64,000 bases of DNA from Desulfocicer vacuolatum DSM 3385 (GTDB taxonomy: Bacteria > Desulfobacterota > Desulfobacteria > Desulfobacterales > Desulfobacteraceae). This document shows positions 63,927-64,000 of the stretch, in pieces; position 1 is the stretch's first letter, and each line of letters opens with the position of its first letter. Both the position numbers and the translations under genes were made by a program. The stretch lies in NCBI RefSeq assembly GCF_900176365.1, contig NZ_FWXY01000001.1, positions 124,001-188,000 of the forward strand, in the 5' to 3' direction. The notes under the pieces are model-generated. The model saw only the letters and a list, made by a program, of their open reading frames with translations. It was not told where the DNA came from and ran no database searches.

Positions 63927-64000
63927 ATGAACACTCTAAATGTTTCCATATTGCAAGGCATTGTGGGAAAAAATAATGTAAAGGATGACCCGGCCGATCT
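63927..64000 (+). CDS. Start of a FAD-linked oxidase (GlcD/lactate-dehydrogenase type), cut by window end
   Basis: Only 24 codons are visible from the ATG at 63927 (GAGGG about 9 bases upstream). VSILQGIVGKNNVKDDPADL matches the usual opening of FAD_binding_4 oxidases (IVG-x-x-NV-x-x-DP-x-DL), such as glycolate or lactate oxidase subunits. Function beyond that cannot be judged from this fragment. Confidence 0.55.
   Translation, partial: MNTLNVSILQGIVGKNNVKDDPAD

Noticed and set aside
1-64000. CRISPR arrays, tRNA and rRNA genes
   Set aside because: No regularly spaced identical repeats with unique spacers, and no cloverleaf or rRNA-like stretch was recognised in the intergenic regions by eye.

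Overview
The window reads as chromosome of a strictly anaerobic, autotrophy-capable sulfate reducer of the Desulfobacteraceae type (Desulfobacterium/Desulfobacula-like). The reasons are a near-complete Wood-Ljungdahl (acetyl-CoA) pathway with Deltaproteobacterial-style genes, an orphan NuoE/NuoF flavoprotein pair, multiheme cytochrome c, large PAS/histidine kinase/sigma-54 signalling genes and apparent use of selenocysteine. Taxonomy is inferred from gene content only.

Layout. 1-7 kb: an ADP-forming acyl-CoA synthetase fragment and a CooC-type ATPase, a small coiled-coil protein, then folD and fhs, mostly on the minus strand. 7.2-16.8 kb: a plus-strand acs operon (acsD, acsA, acsB, acsC, acsE, a small ORF and a second cooC). 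17.3-21 kb (minus): NuoF/NuoE-like subunits and a queuosine-mannosyltransferase-like protein. 21.3-30 kb: S1 protein, HndB-like ferredoxin, radical SAM protein, PHP phosphatase, dtd, a trmJ-like gene, a DUF2914 protein and a fused diadenylate cyclase/YbbR protein. 30-38.4 kb: TIM-barrel isomerase, sigma-54 regulator, membrane protein, acyltransferase, metF, a NifU-like scaffold with a coupled 57-aa ORF, and a FAD oxidoreductase read through an in-frame TGA. 39-50.3 kb: a signalling block with a tandem-duplicated binding protein, three hybrid histidine kinases (one fused to a binding protein) and a sigma-54 regulator. 50.4-58.6 kb: a nucleotide-carrier/HEAT/cNMP giant, a porin-like protein with a sigma-54 promoter, an octaheme cytochrome also interrupted by in-frame TGA, and a DUF1638 protein. 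59-63 kb (minus): two RACo-like corrinoid activation ATPases and a small protein. The window closes with the start of a FAD-linked oxidase.

How the genes work together. Fhs, FolD and MetF carry formate to methyl-THF. AcsE moves the methyl group to the corrinoid iron-sulfur protein AcsCD. AcsA and AcsB make CO and assemble acetyl-CoA. The CooC proteins would load nickel, and the RACo-like proteins would rescue oxidised corrinoid. No formate dehydrogenase is present here.

The most notable observations are two genes whose reading frames are continuous only if an in-frame TGA is selenocysteine. One is a disulfide-reductase-like flavoprotein (Sec45 at the redox-active Cys position). The other is an octaheme tetrathionate-reductase-family cytochrome (Sec88 at what I infer to be the active-site Cys). 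Each TGA is followed at the right distance by a SECIS-like hairpin. The intergenic space is also full of structured repeats: a double-hairpin unit, a long hairpin with compensatory stem changes, and several nested inverted repeats.
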